Below are positions 46,772-56,877 of a DNA stretch of 64,000 bases, one piece after another (position 1 is the first letter of the stretch; each line of letters opens with the position of its first letter). The DNA is from Dyadobacter sp. CY347. Its GTDB lineage: Bacteria; Bacteroidota; Bacteroidia; Cytophagales; Spirosomataceae. Location of the stretch: contig NZ_JAKFFT010000002.1 of NCBI RefSeq assembly GCF_021502655.1, positions 1,426,001 to 1,490,000 of the forward strand. Direction: 5' to 3'. The notes beneath the pieces are model-generated. The model did not search any database and was not told the origin of the DNA. It worked only from the letters and a program-made list of their open reading frames with translations. The position numbers and the translations under genes were made by a program.

Positions 46772-47878
46772 TCAATGTGCCCGTCCAGTCTCCACATAAC
46801 TCTCCTCATCGCCAGTCGGCTTGCCTTGCCACCAGGATGCAAGTATCGAACCGGTAATGTTCATTAACGGCCCGAAAATAGCGGGTGCGAGCCCTACCGT
46901 GGCCATCTTTCCCATTTCCTTGGCTATACCGGACGCCAGGCCGCCGTTTTGCATGCCCACTTCTATCGCAATAGTGCGGCAGTCCCTTTCGCTCATTTTG
47001 AAGAGGCGGCCGGACCAGTAACCCAACGTGTAACCGGATAGATTATGGATCAGTACGAGCAGCAGCAATGTTGGTCCGATCGTAAGCAGACTGTCGCGAC
47101 CGGCTGCTGTGATGATGACGATGATAAATGCGATCCCGGCCATGGAAACGATCGGCATAGCGTCGTCGAGCCACTTGGCTTTGCCGCTGAAAAATTTGTT
47201 GAACAGCAAGCCTGCGCCGATGGGAATAATGACCATCTTGATAATGTCCCACATCATATGCAATGTATCAATTTGTACAAATGCACCTGCTAATAAGCTC
47301 ATTAACAATGGTGTCACGATAGGAGCGAGCATTGTTGAAATCGCTGTGATCGTGATCGATAATGCCAGGTTTGCTTTGGCCAGATAGGAAATTACATTGG
47401 ATGCCATTCCGTTCGGAGAGCAGCCGATGAGGATAATTCCGGCTGCGATCTCAGGTGGGAAACCGCTTAGGTTGGCCAGTGTAAAGCCAATGGTTGGCAT
47501 AATGATAAAATGGCTTACTACACCGATTAACACGCCTTTTGGCATTTTCACAACGCCTACAAAATCCCCGAAGCTCATTGAGGTGCCCATACCGAACATA
47601 ATGATCTGGATCAGCGGAGTGATTAATGCAGCCAGCTTAAAACCATCGACCGTTTGGAAATGCTGCGGATAATAAAGCGCGGTGGTAACTGCGGCGAAAA
47701 TGACGGTTGTGTAGGTAAAGCCCTTGAGCTTTTCAAAACCCCTGAAACTGATGGCTAACAACAGAAAAAATGCAATAAAGAAGGGTCCGGCTTGCGGAAG
47801 GTTTCCGGAGAGGGCCATGAAAAGCGCAACCAGAAGACACAAACCTGCGACGCCGGCGAGTAGCTTGTAAACATTCAT
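46772..47878 (-). CDS. Bile-acid:sodium symporter family transporter
   Basis: 368 residues with about ten membrane helices. GCSPNGMASNVISYLAKANL and the later MQNGGLASGIAKEMGKM are signatures of the BASS family, whose members carry organic anions with sodium. It is the last gene of the SusCD-linked run, 66 bases after the RraA-like gene, and may bring the degradation product into the cytosol. The substrate is unknown. Confidence 0.86.
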   Translation of the reverse strand: MNVYKLLAGVAGLCLLVALFMALSGNLPQAGPFFIAFFLLLAISFRGFEKLKGFTYTTVIFAAVTTALYYPQHFQTVDGFKLAALITPLIQIIMFGMGTSMSFGDFVGVVKMPKGVLIGVVSHFIIMPTIGFTLANLSGFPPEIAAGIILIGCSPNGMASNVISYLAKANLALSITITAISTMLAPIVTPLLMSLLAGAFVQIDTLHMMWDIIKMVIIPIGAGLLFNKFFSGKAKWLDDAMPIVSMAGIAFIIVIITAAGRDSLLTIGPTLLLLVLIHNLSGYTLGYWSGRLFKMSERDCRTIAIEVGMQNGGLASGIAKEMGKMATVGLAPAIFGPLMNITGSILASWWQGKPTGDEESYVETGRAH

Positions 47879-47944
47879 ATAATTGTGGTTATAATGCTAT
47901 TGAAAAGGGAACGCAATAGTGCCCTGGCACTTCACAAACAGGAG

Positions 47945-48877
47945 TTACCAGGTTCTTTTCTTCATGTATTCGTCCAACTCGGCGCGCTTCATCGGAATTT
48001 CCTTTGGATTGCTGTCCAGCCATTTCAGGAAAGCTTCTTTGAGCTGGTCGGTCCATTGGTTGTCGATCTGGCCGGGAGTGAATTTGCCTTCGCGAAGCAT
48101 TTGAAGCGCGAATTTGTCCCTTAATGTGAGAAATTCGGCGGTCAAGATTACTTTTTCGGCCATGTGCGCGGGAATGAAGATCACGCCTTCTTTTTTAGCC
48201 AAAACCACATCACCTGGCAATACAATAGCGCGGCCAATTCGGATGGGCGTATTAATGCCGGTCAGAAAAACGTCTTTCAGGAATGATGGGTCAAAGTCCC
48301 TCACAAAAGCATTAAATCCTTCAATTTTAGAAAGTCCTTCCAGATCGCGGACGGATGCATCGAACACGACGCCATTGCCTGATTTGGTAAAAATGGATGT
48401 TCCCAAGTTATCGCCGATCAATGTTCCGCTGGCGATTTTACCAAAACCATCTGCTACATAAACGTCGCCTTTGGAAAGCTTGTCGATGGGCCAGGAATTG
48501 GTGTTTCCCAACATTCCGTTCTTGTTACCACGGTCTTTTACCAATTTTTCAACATCCGGGCGGGAAGGCATAAACTGGGCGGTTAACGCACGGCCGGTGA
48601 TGACGATATCATCTTTCAAAATCTTCCAATTACCATCGAACTGGCAGTTATAGCCCTCATTTTGAAGCACAACCCAGGCCTCTTCAATAGATATATTTTT
48701 AGCGCGTTCAATGAGCGCATCCGGTACTTTGGGGCGGCCGTCCGGGAAGCGTTCGCCTTTCCATTCGGAGGTTAGGAACATGAGTTCTTCTTTGGGCATT
48801 ATTTGCGCCTGCGTGGACTGCGAAGCGCCGAAATGAAGGGCTAAAAGGGCTATTACGCCAAGAAATCGTACTCTCAT
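47945..48877 (-). CDS. Exported RraA-like / HMG-aldolase-family protein
   Basis: 310 residues, longer than the usual 160-230. A signal peptide precedes it (MRVRFLGVIALLALHFGASQ, then TQAQ), so it is likely periplasmic. The core has family motifs VADGFGKIASGTLIGDN, GVVFDASVRDLEGL and PGDVVLAKKEGVIFIPAHM. RraA-like proteins include aldolases for 4-carboxy-4-hydroxy-2-oxoadipate and oxaloacetate decarboxylases as well as the RNase E inhibitor. Export rules out the latter role. It lies between an amidohydrolase and the symporter. Confidence 0.8.
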   Translation of the reverse strand: MRVRFLGVIALLALHFGASQSTQAQIMPKEELMFLTSEWKGERFPDGRPKVPDALIERAKNISIEEAWVVLQNEGYNCQFDGNWKILKDDIVITGRALTAQFMPSRPDVEKLVKDRGNKNGMLGNTNSWPIDKLSKGDVYVADGFGKIASGTLIGDNLGTSIFTKSGNGVVFDASVRDLEGLSKIEGFNAFVRDFDPSFLKDVFLTGINTPIRIGRAIVLPGDVVLAKKEGVIFIPAHMAEKVILTAEFLTLRDKFALQMLREGKFTPGQIDNQWTDQLKEAFLKWLDSNPKEIPMKRAELDEYMKKRTW

Positions 48878-48943
48878 ATTTGAAAAATAAAAATTGCGGC
48901 AAGATATTGGGTCAAAGATGCATCGAATGGATTATCATTCAAA

Positions 48944-50218
48944 TTATCTTTTGGTCATCACGAGCGGTTCTGTAAGGCCATTGAGATCGTAAACCACTTT
49001 TCCGGCACGGATAGTGACCTCAGCTTCAAGCTTTTGCTTTCCCTGGATCTTGGTGCCCGTGTAATCCCAGAAACCAAATGTGCCTGTGTCATTCAATTGA
49101 AATTTACCATCTAAAACCCGTAAAACGGTCACGTCCGCACGCGAGCCGACGGATAAATTACCAAGTTCTTCTCTATGAATGGCTTGCGCAGGCGCCCAGG
49201 TGCTCGCTTTAATCACTGCGGGAAGGTCCATGCCCATGGCCAGGAATTTAGACATTACATTTAGCATATCTTTCATTGCATTGTTCATGCTGCCGGTATG
49301 AATGTCGGTGCTGATGGTGTTGGGGTAAAATCCGCTTTTGACCGCTGGAATAGCCTGGGAAAATGCGAAGCTGATGCCGCCATAACCCACGTCAAAAAGG
49401 ATTCCTTTCTTTCGCGCTTCATATACAAACGGCTTGATCTTTCCCGTCGCAACATCCAGGATCGGCTCTCTGCTGCTGAGCTGACCGAAGCAATGTGTGA
49501 AAATATCACCCGGACGCAGGCGCTTCATGAATAACTCTTCGATAGGCAAAACAGGCTTGCTGCCTCCAAAATCCACCATAACAGGCACATTGGCAAGTTT
49601 TCCGGCTTCCACGGCGCGCTCCGTCGGCGTCCAGTTGTAGCCATTGTAATGCGCAAGTTTAATGCCGACAATGTAATCCGGGTTTTCCTTTACCACTTTG
49701 GCAGTTGCTGCAGCGTCCATATCCTCCACATTCTGCTCGTAAGTGCCGCCCCGCATACCTTCTCCTACAATGTTCAAAAATGCGAGCACGCGGGTTTTGG
49801 ATATATCAATGGTTTGTTTCTTGAAATCGGGAAAAGACTTCCAGCCCGCGCAGCCAGCGTCCACAACCGTGGTAACGCCCGTGCGGAATGTAAAACCGTC
49901 CGGCGGCAATGCATTGGGGCCATTGCTGTAAGTCTGGTCCATGTTTGTACCGTAAAAGTTATGGGAATGCATGTCGATGAGGCCGGGAGTAACGAACAAC
50001 CCTTTTGCATTCACGACTTGTTTGCCTTCTTTGGGATCAATGTTCTTGGCAACGAGCATCACGGTGTCGCCTTTGAGGGCCACGTCCATGATGCCGTTCA
50101 CATTGTTTTTGGGGTCAATAACGTGGCCGCCTTTGATCACCACAGAATATTGCTGGGCTTTGACGGAGCTGAATGCGACGAGAAACGCAAAACAGGTTAA
50201 GAGTAATTTTATGGTCAT
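48944..50218 (-). CDS. Exported amidohydrolase/deacetylase family metallohydrolase, copy 1
   Basis: 424 residues from ATG 50218, where the signal peptide starts (MTIKLLLTCFAFLVAFSSVK). A metal-site HxH is in LIDMHSHNF and ISTDIHTGSMN carries a further ligand region. The pattern fits the EF_0837/dihydroorotase-like group linked to D-glucosaminate and N-acyl-amino-acid use. It closely resembles the copy at 62218 (PDGFTFR.GVTT, LNIVGEGMRGG, DVGYGG.SF all shared). Export is unusual for this fold. Confidence 0.84.
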   Translation of the reverse strand: MTIKLLLTCFAFLVAFSSVKAQQYSVVIKGGHVIDPKNNVNGIMDVALKGDTVMLVAKNIDPKEGKQVVNAKGLFVTPGLIDMHSHNFYGTNMDQTYSNGPNALPPDGFTFRTGVTTVVDAGCAGWKSFPDFKKQTIDISKTRVLAFLNIVGEGMRGGTYEQNVEDMDAAATAKVVKENPDYIVGIKLAHYNGYNWTPTERAVEAGKLANVPVMVDFGGSKPVLPIEELFMKRLRPGDIFTHCFGQLSSREPILDVATGKIKPFVYEARKKGILFDVGYGGISFAFSQAIPAVKSGFYPNTISTDIHTGSMNNAMKDMLNVMSKFLAMGMDLPAVIKASTWAPAQAIHREELGNLSVGSRADVTVLRVLDGKFQLNDTGTFGFWDYTGTKIQGKQKLEAEVTIRAGKVVYDLNGLTEPLVMTKR

Positions 50219-50322
50219 GATTTCAGGTTTTAGGAATATGGGCACTCGATAAGCAAAAGAAATTCAGGGTCTGTTTTTAATGCTGGTTGTGTGTTTAATG
50301 TTAAAGGGTTTGATATGAATAA

Positions 50323-50407
50323 ATCAGACTTCCCGGTTTGTCGCCTGGAAGTCTGATAATTGGTCGTTGTTTAGACTTGCTAAGTCTTTAAGACTTAGCA
50401 AGTCTAA
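50323..50407. repeat. Two hairpins between the SusD and amidohydrolase genes
   Basis: ATCAGACTTCC (50323-50333) pairs with GGAAGTCTGAT (50347-50357). Just beyond it is an 18-bp perfect stem with a one-base loop (50371-50388 / 50390-50407, TTAGACTTGCTAAGTCTT). They follow the SusD stop at 50417 and precede the amidohydrolase start. Neither has a T run, so they may adjust transcript stability between susCD and the enzyme genes, not end transcription. Confidence 0.6.
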
Positions 50408-50416
50408 TAGCAAAAA

Positions 50417-51976
50417 TTATTTATCCCACCAAACAGTGCTTGAAAGTGTATTAGTACCGCCTTGTCTCGTTCTTGCTTCGTAGAAGTTGTCTCTGTTATA
50501 AAGCTCTTCTGAATCTGGGATCACGAAACGGGTCGGGATTTTTCCGCCGGTTAAGTTTCCGGGATAGTTTGTTGGCGTCAGTTTAGGATATCCGGTGCGT
50601 CTCCAGTTTGACCAGATCTCATATTCATCTTCCAAAAACAGCGCAACCCATTTCTGCGTGCCGATTTGCTCCATTTTATCGGCCAGTGTTCCGGTGGATT
50701 TATATGGATTTGCTTTCAGGTAAGCCGCAATTTTGGCATCGGAAATGACACCGCCTGCACCAAATGCCGCCCATTGTTTCATGCCGGATGTTACTGCGCT
50801 TTCGTATTCAGCAGCTGGCGTTGTCGTTGTATACCAGCCTCTTAGTCCAGCCTCAGCCAGCAGCAGGTGAACTTCCGCCGGGGTGAAAACCAGCAATGGC
50901 GCATTGTATTTCAGGATTGTGTTTGGATTCGGCTCGGAGTAGGAGTCGAAATCCGCCGGCAACGAGTTGAATGCGGCATTAGGCATTCCTTTTTGTAAGG
51001 CAGTTGCAGTGTCGGCAACATAAGGAGCTGTTGCAGAAGCTTTTGTCCAAACTACGGAAATAACATTCAACCGCGGATCTTTGGTTGTTTTCAAATGGTC
51101 GACCAATGTTTTGGCCAATTTTCCGCCTTCTACATTGTCACCACCCGGAGAGACGTAATCTGTTGACATCAGGCCTGCCGCGATGAAGTTTCTGCTTGCC
51201 GTAATGGAGCCGTCCACATAGGCAATCGTCGCAATGTCTGCGTCCGACGTGATCACGCCGCCAGCGATCGCTTTCTTCACCCAGGTTTCAGCGGATGCTG
51301 CATCCACTTCGGTAAGGCGCATTCCCAAACGCAGCATTAATGAGTAAGCGAATTTTTTCCACTTGGTAATGTCGCCGCCATAGATCAGGTCCGCGTTGCC
51401 GAATGTTGGCTGAGCCGCGTCAAATGCATTGACCGACTCGTCCAGCTCTTTCAGCAAATCGGCATAAATGGCCTGCTGCGTGTCGTATTTTGGTGTAAAA
51501 TTCTGGTCAGAAAGTGCTTTTCCAGCGTCAGAATAAGGAATGTCACCATATAAATCAGTCAAGCGGTGAAACAGGTAGGCTTTCCAAATGCGGGAAACAG
51601 AGAGCTTATTAACGTCAGCCGGATTCTCCGAAACGGCGTCGATCACCTGTGCAATGTCGATCACCGCGCCCTGGCTCACCGGATCGCCTCCATAAAGCTG
51701 CCAGCTTGCCTGGCTGTAACCGAAATTGAAATACTTATCACCCGCACCCGGCACTTCCTTGTAAGTAGCGAAATGCTGCATGGAACCGCCGATGGTCAGG
51801 TAGGCAGCGCCTGTGAAGTTGTTGCTTACCGTTACCAGCTGCGCACGTGTGAATAGAAAGCCCGGCACAACCTCGGTTGACGCATTCGGATTCACATTCA
51901 TTTCTTCAAAACCATTGTCGCAGGAGGCAAAAAACATGGCCGGAGCCAGATATAGTATTTTAATTAAATTTTTCAT
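50417..51976 (-). CDS. SusD/RagB family outer membrane lipoprotein (SusD-like_2)
   Basis: 519 residues from ATG 51976; an in-frame GTG lies six bases upstream. The lipobox is MFFASC. NVNPNASTEVVPGFLFTRAQ is the opening of the SusD-like_2 branch, and NYPGNLTGGKIPTRFVIPD and the W-rich end are typical. It binds substrate on the cell surface and closes over the SusC channel. It starts 23 bases after the SusC stop. Confidence 0.92.
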   Translation of the reverse strand: MKNLIKILYLAPAMFFASCDNGFEEMNVNPNASTEVVPGFLFTRAQLVTVSNNFTGAAYLTIGGSMQHFATYKEVPGAGDKYFNFGYSQASWQLYGGDPVSQGAVIDIAQVIDAVSENPADVNKLSVSRIWKAYLFHRLTDLYGDIPYSDAGKALSDQNFTPKYDTQQAIYADLLKELDESVNAFDAAQPTFGNADLIYGGDITKWKKFAYSLMLRLGMRLTEVDAASAETWVKKAIAGGVITSDADIATIAYVDGSITASRNFIAAGLMSTDYVSPGGDNVEGGKLAKTLVDHLKTTKDPRLNVISVVWTKASATAPYVADTATALQKGMPNAAFNSLPADFDSYSEPNPNTILKYNAPLLVFTPAEVHLLLAEAGLRGWYTTTTPAAEYESAVTSGMKQWAAFGAGGVISDAKIAAYLKANPYKSTGTLADKMEQIGTQKWVALFLEDEYEIWSNWRRTGYPKLTPTNYPGNLTGGKIPTRFVIPDSEELYNRDNFYEARTRQGGTNTLSSTVWWDK

Positions 51977-51999
51977 ATCCACTAAAATCTTTTGAATGA

Positions 52000-54900
52000 T
52001 TAAAACTTCACTGTAAGGTTCACACCCAAACTCCTCGTTCTTGGAACCCCGAATGCTTCCAGACCCTGCGCATTTCCATTCGTATAGCTCGATTCCGGAT
52101 CGAAATAATTGTTGCGCTTGTCTTTGTAAAGCAACAGCAGGTTACGGCCCACAAGCGAAACGGATGCAGCTTGCAGTTTCAGGAAAGAAAGCTTGCTTAC
52201 ATTCAAATTGTAGCTCAGGATCACCTGGCGCAGCTTGATGAAGTCATTGTTGAATGTGAAAATGCCCGTGTAGTTTTTGTCATTGTCATAGTATGTATCC
52301 ACGTCCTTTTTCTCCCACAATTTGGTGAATGGCGCTCCTTCCGGCGTTACACCTGTTACGGTTACACCCGTTTCGCGGCCTGGAAGTGTTTCTTTTGGCA
52401 AACCAAAACGATAGGCATACTGGTACATGTTGGAGTAAACCACGCTTCCGAATTTACCGTCTACCAGAATGTTCAGCGAGAAATTCTTGTATTTGAAATT
52501 ATTGGTGATACCCATCGTCAAAGGCGGGATACCATTGCCCAGTTTTTCGAGATCGCCTCTCACTGCATAACCGCTGGCGGTGTTGTAAACAATGTTTCCA
52601 TTGCCATCCGTCTTTTTGTTATAACCCCAAACTTCCCCATACGTGCCGCCTTTGTAGTTGTTGATCAAACCACCGCCTACACCGGCACCAATGCTAAGGC
52701 TTGGCAGGTTATCCGCCAGTTTCACGATCCTGCTTTGATTGTAAGCCATGTTGTAGCTGATATCCCATGTAAAATTATTCTTGCGAAGCGGTGTTGCTGT
52801 AAGCAAAAGTTCGATCCCTTTGTTGCTCAGCTCGCCCACGTTCAAAAGCGCCTGGGTATATCCCGAAGATGCTGCAATGTTGCTTTGCACGATGTCATTG
52901 GTTGTCTTACGATTGTAAAAAGTAAGGTCAAGGCCAAACCTGTTGTTCAGGAAACGCGCTTCCAAACCGGCTTCATAAGTCGTGGAAGTAAGCGGGCGCA
53001 AATCCGGGTTAGGAACCAACGCCGAAGCCAGCTGCTGTACGGGACGACCATTGTGGCCACCTTGCGCCATTTGGTAACTTTGGTAAATGCGGTAAGGATC
53101 CACATTCACAGCACCCACTTGCGCCCACGAAGCGCGCACTTTCGCAAAGCTGATCGCGGAGGGCATGTCAATGGCCTCGGAAAGAATCACTGTTCCACCG
53201 ATTGCCGGATAGAAAATGCTGTTGTTGGATTTGTTCAAAACCGAAAACCAGTCCTGACGGCCCGACATGGTCAGGTAAGCCAATCCTTTATAACCCAAAT
53301 CCACCGATGCAAACACGGAGTTGATGCCGCTTTTCCGGTAATTGGGTGTGGTAGTGGTCGTTGCCAGGTTCGTAAAGCTGTAAAAACCGGGAATCGTGAA
53401 TTCTGCGCCTCTGTAAGCCATTTCATCGTAAATGTTCCTTTGCGTGTTACCACCCAGCAATGCTGAAAAACTCACATTTTCGAATTCCTTATTGTAGTTC
53501 AATGTCAGCATGCCGTTGGTCTCGGACGACGTTGTTCTGTTGGACTCATATTTTCCCAGAGGCTCGTAGGCATTGTTGGTAGGCACTACAAATTCATATT
53601 TGAAATTGTAGTAATCCTGGCTTACGCTTCCTTTGATGAACAGGTTGTCAAGGATATCATACCGGATGTTCGCCTGACCCAGGAAACGGTTTTTCTTGTC
53701 ATCGTTTATGAATTTATTGATAACAAAATAAGGGTTTGGCGCTGCCGGAACCGGGTTCCATTCTACTTCTCTGCCTGTAACCGCATCATAACCTGGCGAA
53801 AGGCTTCTGATATCAACCGTGTTGGCGATCAAATGCGTGGCCCAGTGCGGGTTATAGTCGGCATAACCTACTTTCGGACGGTTATGGCCGTCTTCAATGT
53901 TGTACTGGACAACGGTTTCAATGCTCAGTTTTTTACCCAAAAAAGCATTCACATTCAGGTTGGCAATCCTTCTTGTAAAGTCCGAATTAGGGACGATGGC
54001 GTTGGATTTTGTATTATTTAAACCAAAACGAAAGTTGACTGTTTCGTTACCGCCCGTGAATGCAATGGAATTAATATAGTTCGTTCCGGTCCTGTAAAAG
54101 TTTTTAAGATTGTCTTTCTGAGGAGAATAGGGGCGCATCTGGCCATCAAACTGGATCACATCGGTGCCATCCATTCGTGCACCGTAAGACAAGCGGCCAG
54201 AGCTTTTTGCCTGCGTTTGCGTTGTTGGTTTCACACCGTCCACACCCTGGCCGTATTCATATTGCCAGTCCGGAATGATCGAAAGATTTTCCGTGGTAAA
54301 GTTGCTGTTAAACTCCACGCCGATACCTTTTTGCGCGCGTCCTTTTTTAGTAGTGATCAGAATAACACCATTACCAGCACGTGCACCGTACAAAGCCGCT
54401 GCCGGGCCACCTTTCAAAACGCTGATCGACTCAATGTCGTCCGGGTTAATCCCGCCGATCCCGTCACCGCGGTCCGTATTATTACCATTTCCGTCCGATG
54501 CATTGCCACCGCCCGGAACGCTGTTGTCCATCGGCATACCATTGATCACATACAAAGGCTGGTTGTTTCCGCTCAGTGAACCATTACCCCGAATGATAAT
54601 CCGGCTCGATCCGCCTGGTCCTGTGGACATCCCCGTAGCATTCACACCCGCGATTTTACCCGTTAAGGCATTCGCTACGTTGTTTTCACGGGCCTGTGTA
54701 AATTCAGAACCTTTAACCTCGGTTACCGCATAGGCCAGCGCTTTTTTCTCTTTTGAAATACCCAAAGCGGTTACTACGACTTCATTTAATGCTTTGGATT
54801 CCGGTTCCAGTTTTACATTGATTGTCGCCTGTGTTCCTACCGCCACTTCCTGGGAAGTATAACCTACAAAGCTGAAAATCAGGATAGCTGATCCAATTTC

Positions 54901-55434
54901 TGCATCAGGAATGTCCATCGTGTATTTCCCGGTTGCGTCCGAAGACGTTCCGCGCTGCGTTCCTTTCACGAGCACGCTCACACCGGGAAGTCCGGTGCCG
55001 GTTTCATCCGTTATCACACCCGTAACATTGCGTTTCGGGGCATCCTTGGATGTCGAGCCGGATTCTGCCGCTGCTGTTTCGCGTTTCAGAATGATGCGGT
55101 CCTGCACCACTTCGTAAGTCACTTTATGCGGAGCGAGGATTTTACCTAACACTTCCGAAAGCGCTTCTTCCTGGAATTTGAATGTATATTTTTGATTGTT
55201 GAAAATCTGGGGGTTATACATGAATTTAACCTTTGTCACATTCTCAATTCTTTCCAACGCCTTATCGATTTCGGCATTGGCTAAACGCAACGTCACTTTT
55301 TGTTCTAAAACCCGCTGACCGCGCACGTCATTGGCATGCACGAATGTGCTGAGGGCGATAGCGAATATGGCTTGATACAGCGTAATACGCATGATTTTCT
55401 GTAAAGCATGGTGAAATTGTACTGTTTTTGACAT
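52000..55434 (-). CDS. SusC/RagA TonB-dependent receptor with STN domain
   Basis: 1,144 residues. Signal sequence, then an STN domain (about 40-125; NAEIDKALERIENVTKVKF) which senses through FecR. A carboxypeptidase-like domain follows (about 135-215; TDETGTGLPGVSVLVKG), then the plug (TGKIAGVNATGMSTGPGGSS; QPLYVINGMPMD; VLKGGPAAALYGARAGNGVI) and a 22-strand barrel ending in the aromatic LGVNLTVKF. It imports large substrates using TonB energy. It belongs with the SusD, FecR and sigma genes here. The substrate is unknown. Confidence 0.94.
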   Translation of the reverse strand: MSKTVQFHHALQKIMRITLYQAIFAIALSTFVHANDVRGQRVLEQKVTLRLANAEIDKALERIENVTKVKFMYNPQIFNNQKYTFKFQEEALSEVLGKILAPHKVTYEVVQDRIILKRETAAAESGSTSKDAPKRNVTGVITDETGTGLPGVSVLVKGTQRGTSSDATGKYTMDIPDAEIGSAILIFSFVGYTSQEVAVGTQATINVKLEPESKALNEVVVTALGISKEKKALAYAVTEVKGSEFTQARENNVANALTGKIAGVNATGMSTGPGGSSRIIIRGNGSLSGNNQPLYVINGMPMDNSVPGGGNASDGNGNNTDRGDGIGGINPDDIESISVLKGGPAAALYGARAGNGVILITTKKGRAQKGIGVEFNSNFTTENLSIIPDWQYEYGQGVDGVKPTTQTQAKSSGRLSYGARMDGTDVIQFDGQMRPYSPQKDNLKNFYRTGTNYINSIAFTGGNETVNFRFGLNNTKSNAIVPNSDFTRRIANLNVNAFLGKKLSIETVVQYNIEDGHNRPKVGYADYNPHWATHLIANTVDIRSLSPGYDAVTGREVEWNPVPAAPNPYFVINKFINDDKKNRFLGQANIRYDILDNLFIKGSVSQDYYNFKYEFVVPTNNAYEPLGKYESNRTTSSETNGMLTLNYNKEFENVSFSALLGGNTQRNIYDEMAYRGAEFTIPGFYSFTNLATTTTTPNYRKSGINSVFASVDLGYKGLAYLTMSGRQDWFSVLNKSNNSIFYPAIGGTVILSEAIDMPSAISFAKVRASWAQVGAVNVDPYRIYQSYQMAQGGHNGRPVQQLASALVPNPDLRPLTSTTYEAGLEARFLNNRFGLDLTFYNRKTTNDIVQSNIAASSGYTQALLNVGELSNKGIELLLTATPLRKNNFTWDISYNMAYNQSRIVKLADNLPSLSIGAGVGGGLINNYKGGTYGEVWGYNKKTDGNGNIVYNTASGYAVRGDLEKLGNGIPPLTMGITNNFKYKNFSLNILVDGKFGSVVYSNMYQYAYRFGLPKETLPGRETGVTVTGVTPEGAPFTKLWEKKDVDTYYDNDKNYTGIFTFNNDFIKLRQVILSYNLNVSKLSFLKLQAASVSLVGRNLLLLYKDKRNNYFDPESSYTNGNAQGLEAFGVPRTRSLGVNLTVKF

Positions 55435-55627
55435 AATTTTGATTTTGTCGGGTTAAAATTCGGCATAATTGATTCCCACGGCCGCTGCGAGGCGATGACC
55501 GTAAGAAGATTCAAACAGGGGATTAACAGAGCCGGTGGTGTTGCAGCATCATCGGCTTATTTTTTAGGCAACGGATAATAGATTCTAGTCATAGGCATTA
55601 TTGAATTTTACGGGGTTGGTGAGAATG

Positions 55628-56731
55628 TTAATAGCAACCTTTGCTTGTAATGATAATGCTGGCATCCAGCTGTTCATATTGCGCACCGATCGTTTTGCAG
55701 ATCAGGTTTATTTTTTCAAAAAGCGGCTCGTCAGACAGCGAGGCCGTCAGGAAGCAGTCTTTCATTACATCCGTGTCATGAATGATCTTCACGCCATACG
55801 ATTTTTCCAATGTCGCAAAAACTTCGGTAATAGGCGTGCCTTTGAACTCGAACGACTGGCTTTGTATAGGCAGTTCAAGCAGTCTCGGATCCGGCACAAG
55901 GCTGCGGGTAAGGCGTAACTCCTTGGCGGTGAACACGATCTGTTGATTCGGTGTCAGCACCATTCCGCCTAGCTTATCGTCGGCCTGCTGGGTCGCAATG
56001 GCTTCTTTTGTCATCGGGAAAACTGAAACTTTACCCGTTTTCACCACCACTTTCACTTCTTTGTCCCCCTCAAAGGCGCTTACTTTGAAGCTCGTTCCCA
56101 AGACTTTGGTTGCCAGCGTATGTGCGTATACATAGAAAGGTTTGTCGGGGTTTTTAGCCACTTCAAAAAACGCTTCTCCGCTCAGGAAAACTTCTCTTTT
56201 ATTTCCCTCAAACTGCGAAGGGTAGGTGATCCGGCTGTTAGGCTGCAACAGGACCGAGCTTCCGTCAGCCAGAATGATCAGTTGTGCTTTGTCGGTCGCG
56301 TTTTCTTTTTTCACCAAAGGCTCCTTAATTTGGCTCAAAATCACCTTATACTGATCCGATTGCTGCTGGGAAGGTGTTTGTTTGTTAAACCACCAGCCTG
56401 CGAACATCAGCAGCAGAACAGACGCGGCCATATTGTACCAGTTTGGCGTGAAACGGCGCCATATGCCTGATTTCTTCGCCTTATTTTCACCAATCGAATG
56501 CGACAGCCGGTAAATTTCAGTGGCAATTTCATCCTCGGAAATCTGGTCGAATGCAGCCTCTGTATTGATCAGGAAATATCTTGCTTTGGCGACGAGATCG
56601 CTTTTGTCGGGGTTAAGTTCAAGCCATTCAGCCCAGAAAGTCTTTTCCTCGGGGTCGTTGAGCAATGTCCAGCGTCGGAATGATGGATCTGCTGCTAGCT
56701 CCTCCGGAAGAAAATTGCGGTAATTATGCAT
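55628..56731 (-). CDS. FecR-type anti-sigma factor
   Basis: 367 residues from ATG 56731; an upstream in-frame TTG was rejected. An N-terminal cytoplasmic helical part (SSSEE-like DPEEKTFWAEWLELNPDKSD) binds the sigma factor. One membrane helix follows near residue 105-122 (MAASVLLLMFAGWWF), then the FecR beta-domain (LLQPNSRITYPSQFEGNKRE, VFLSGEAFFEVAKN) and a C-terminal DUF4974/STN-like domain. It receives the signal from the SusC STN domain and releases the sigma factor. Confidence 0.92.
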   Translation of the reverse strand: MHNYRNFLPEELAADPSFRRWTLLNDPEEKTFWAEWLELNPDKSDLVAKARYFLINTEAAFDQISEDEIATEIYRLSHSIGENKAKKSGIWRRFTPNWYNMAASVLLLMFAGWWFNKQTPSQQQSDQYKVILSQIKEPLVKKENATDKAQLIILADGSSVLLQPNSRITYPSQFEGNKREVFLSGEAFFEVAKNPDKPFYVYAHTLATKVLGTSFKVSAFEGDKEVKVVVKTGKVSVFPMTKEAIATQQADDKLGGMVLTPNQQIVFTAKELRLTRSLVPDPRLLELPIQSQSFEFKGTPITEVFATLEKSYGVKIIHDTDVMKDCFLTASLSDEPLFEKINLICKTIGAQYEQLDASIIITSKGCY

Positions 56732-56877
56732 ATCGGGCAAATAATAGTATGGCTAATTTATCTAAGGATGCATTTTCATGCGGCCAATACTCTTTTTTTA
56801 GAAATTATTTTTTGATGGGAGAGGATGTGCTGTTTAGAGCAAAAATGGCAGGATAGAATCAGCGGAGAAATACTTAT

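Noticed and set aside
52171..53466. A 431-codon plus-strand open frame opposite the SusC gene.
   Set aside because: It lies wholly inside the well-supported receptor gene, is rich in Cys, His and Val as expected for a shadow, and shows no motif.
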